Shown here: positions 61,711-64,000 of the stretch, one piece after another
Numbering within the stretch: the stretch's first letter is position 1
Layout: each line of letters opens with the position of its first letter
NCBI GenBank assembly: GCA_036877525.1
Contig: JAZGTH010000008.1
Location: 11,376,001-11,440,000, forward strand
Direction: 5' to 3'
DNA from: Chromobotia macracanthus
Taxonomy: Eukaryota > Chordata > Actinopteri > Cypriniformes > Botiidae
DNA: 64,000 nt
Program-made: the position numbers and the translations under genes
Notes under the pieces: generated by a model
What the model saw: the letters and a program-made list of their open reading frames with translations, nothing else
Told to the model about the DNA's origin: nothing
Databases searched by the model: none

Positions 61711-62362
61711 TATATGGTTAGATGTGTTTTGTTTTTGTTGTTTTTAACAAAGATAAAGGTTATTAAGTGTGTTTTCTTCAACAGTCAATTAGTATGTGTT
61801 GGATTTGAATCCGGCATCAATTACACCTGTGAGGGTCAGAACATCATTCTTACAATCCCATTTAAACCTTGTATTCTCATCTCCCTGTTCCCAATAAAAC
61901 TACCAGCCAACTGGCAGCTAACTCCATTTCATTTATTCACCAATGCCAATTTTTTTACTTGTGTTTGCCGCTTGGCATGTGTTAATTTCGGACCCTGCTG
62001 GTCTGTCCCCAGGGAACAGCTCTCTATGGCGGGGAGACAAGAGTGTGAGAAGAGAGGGGTAAGTACCTTATAAGAGTGGAGAGAGAGCTTGACATTTAGC
62101 ATGTGGTGCTCTTGTGTTGTGGCAGAGGAATACAAGGGCTACTCCTGAGTGGCACAAACTAGCATGCGTGACAAGGTGAGGACGAACACGCTGTCCACTT
62201 TAAATAATGAGATCTCCCACGCGCACACACATAAACACACACGCTGCCCCCTCAGATCTACACAGGCCTTAAATCTTTGCTGCTTTGCTAGTTTTTGCAG
62301 CTTTTATCCCTGCTACTGTTTTGGTGGTTTTAGCTGGCCGCTTTACTGGTTTTAAAGGGCTT

Positions 62363-62528
62363 CCCAGCTAACAAGGAACGTTATCAGAATGCTGGCTAAC
62401 ATTCTCTAAAAGTTCTCTTAACGTTATCAAAAACATTTTTGCAGTAATGTTAGTAGATTGTTTTTTTTAAAGTTATGTACCATATAAGATTAGGGAAATG
62501 TAATTACAACCTAAAATTGTTTGCTGGG
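62363..62528 (-). mobile_element. Family A MITE-like copy in the pcdh17 intron, reverse, internally deleted
   Basis: Starts CCCAGCTAACAAGGAACG and ends AAAATTGTTTGCTGGG. About half the internal sequence is missing. Confidence 0.8.
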
Positions 62529-63059
62529 TTGTCAGGTGGTCAGATCTTAAACTAGCTTAGACCAGCAAACCAACCTCGGCTGTTTTTCTTTCAGGAGTAA
62601 ACAGTGTGTTCGCGTGGGAAGATCTTTGTTCTACACTTTCATATCACCTTTAGAAACAAGACCAGCATAACTCAATGACAACCACAAACATTTTTTTCCG
62701 AGCAAAAACAGAAAAATGTTGCTAGCAACCATCCAGGCTAAGAGAGCAAATCGCACTACCTTTTCCACCGCGCTCAGGAGTGACTGCTCATTCAATGAAG
62801 GCAAAATAAAGCATAAATAATCTACGCTGACATGTCTCCACGCAGCCACCGGTGAGAAACCAATCCTTCAATAGATTATTCATGCCTGGGTGGTGAACAG
62901 GTGACCTTGAGGGTTGGCAGGGTCGCCATGACTACAACAAGACGTGACACCGGATGAGGCCAGAAAATCTTTGCCAGATCCAAAACAGGAATTACGGTGT
63001 GAAAGATTTCCACCCTCCAACCCCCCTCTCAACCAACATTCAGCAGCATACAAGGTTAC

Positions 63060-63260
63060 TGGTTGTTTTGGGCACACTTCATTATAATTGTATCGCATGC
63101 CGTGTTTGTTTAACGTTCCTCGCGCAGATCTATATATTGAATAGCAGAGAGCTCTCACACTCTTCATCAGCTACGGGCCGCTCTGCAGGAATGTCAAATC
63201 AACTGCCCAATTATTATCACGAGCAGCACACGCTCTGCTTTCCGTGTGCACTGTAACCAT
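63060..63260. promoter_or_regulatory. Possible intronic conserved non-coding element of pcdh17
   Basis: Balanced repeat-free block with CATTATAATTGTATCGCATGC, GTCAAATCAACTGCCCAATT (MEIS/PBX-like TCAAATCA) and CAATTATTATCACGAG, inside the intron before the last exon. Confidence 0.3.
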
Positions 63261-64000
63261 TTCACGAGAATCACACACTACGGAATGGATGCGCGAGGCG
63301 TCTGCTAGCGCCGAGACTGTCCCACTCATCAAGCTAATGATGTGTGTACTACAAATCTCCTTTTACTTCGCGCACAGTCCCCACAGGCAGAGTAGCGAGC
63401 TACGTGACAGTGCTAACAGAAGGTCACATCACAAGACATTCGCTTGAGTTTGAGATCTATCGCCTCATTTGGAAACAGGAGGGCTGTGAGATGGTGCCTT
63501 TTATTGTTAGTAAAAGACCACATCCTACAACCAAAAGAAAATGGCACAACCCATTTTACTGTACTGATGTAACATTTCTGCGTGAAACAGAACAATTGGA
63601 AATGTTTTAAAACTTTAAACATTAGTAATAAATGAAAGCAATGAAAAAACAACTTTTTTATGAGGTAATAAATACTGTATTGGATTTTGTACATTTTAAA
63701 TTTGGATTAAGACTTGTGATCCAAAGTTAAAATGTAACAATTAACGACGAAACTGAAACGTACAAAATCCCGCTTTCAAACTGACTGACCGTATTAATGG
63801 AGTCTGAGATGACTGCTCACTCCCACAGCGCTGAGCGCCGTCTCGGAGGTCTAATGAGTCAACCGCCAGAACCGACATAATAAACGCAGTCCTACGCTTC
63901 AACCACAACCTCATTTAAGTTTTTCCCCACAGAAACTTCCCTCTGGTGAGAGGGAGAAAGGTGGAGAAAGTGAGAAAGACAGGAAGGAAAATTTGGGCCA

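Larger units (their letters stand above)
58901..64000 (-). other. pcdh17: Intron of pcdh17 preceding the last coding exon (partial)
   Basis: No exon-like frame with protocadherin similarity is visible between the acceptor at 58901 and the end of the window, so this is the 3' part of a large intron. It contains two family A transposon copies (61384-61710 and 62363-62528), A/T-rich runs, and a balanced block near 63.06-63.26 kb that could be a conserved element. PCDH17 in other vertebrates has introns of tens of kilobases here, so an intron over 5 kb is expected. Confidence 0.85.

Noticed and set aside
61630..62073. A 147-codon plus frame in the pcdh17 intron
   Set aside because: Begins inside a family A copy and is antisense to the host gene; no similarity.
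1..64000. CRISPR arrays, operons, prophage or bacterial-type systems
   Set aside because: Nothing of the kind is present; the tandem arrays are eukaryotic microsatellites without unique spacers.

Overview
This window is vertebrate nuclear DNA, almost certainly from a teleost fish and most likely a cyprinid. Three things point there: split-gene structure, very dense dinucleotide microsatellites, and several short non-autonomous DNA transposon families, including one whose ends read like the common carp/zebrafish-type GGGATAGTTCACCC repeat. The species call is inference from repeat style, not from a marker gene.

Only one protein-coding gene can be supported. It is the last coding exon of protocadherin-17 (pcdh17, a delta-2 protocadherin), on the minus strand at about 58197-58900. 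It carries the delta-protocadherin cytoplasmic motif EECRVLGHSDRCWMP, a WAVE-complex binding-type motif (FCTFGK) and the conserved C-terminus ending near KLLQDCRG. Its splice acceptor lies at 58901-58920, and its 3' UTR runs to lower coordinates, to about 57.27 kb or beyond. From 58901 to 64000 the window is intron of the same gene, and the upstream exons (ectodomain, transmembrane segment) lie outside.

From 1 to about 57 kb the window is a gene-free region downstream of pcdh17. It is peppered with mobile elements. The most abundant is a palindrome-ended MITE-like family, called family A here: ends CCCAGCTAACA / TGTTAGCTGGG, interior built around repeated AACGTT, at least 25 full or partial copies in both orientations, roughly a tenth of the window. 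Three further short families are present: B (GGGATAGTTCACC ends, 2 copies), C (TTTAAAGCTGC... ends, 4 copies) and D (about 250-300 bp, 4 copies). There are also tRNA-derived SINE pieces and many microsatellites. One family A copy sits inside a family C copy, and another C copy shows what the uninterrupted site looks like.

Between the repeats are blocks of balanced, low-repeat sequence rich in homeodomain, POU and E-box type motifs. They look like conserved non-coding (enhancer-like) elements, as expected around a neurally expressed protocadherin. This is inference, because conservation cannot be tested from one sequence. I found no convincing new multi-gene system; the most unusual material is the family A element and the structures it makes.
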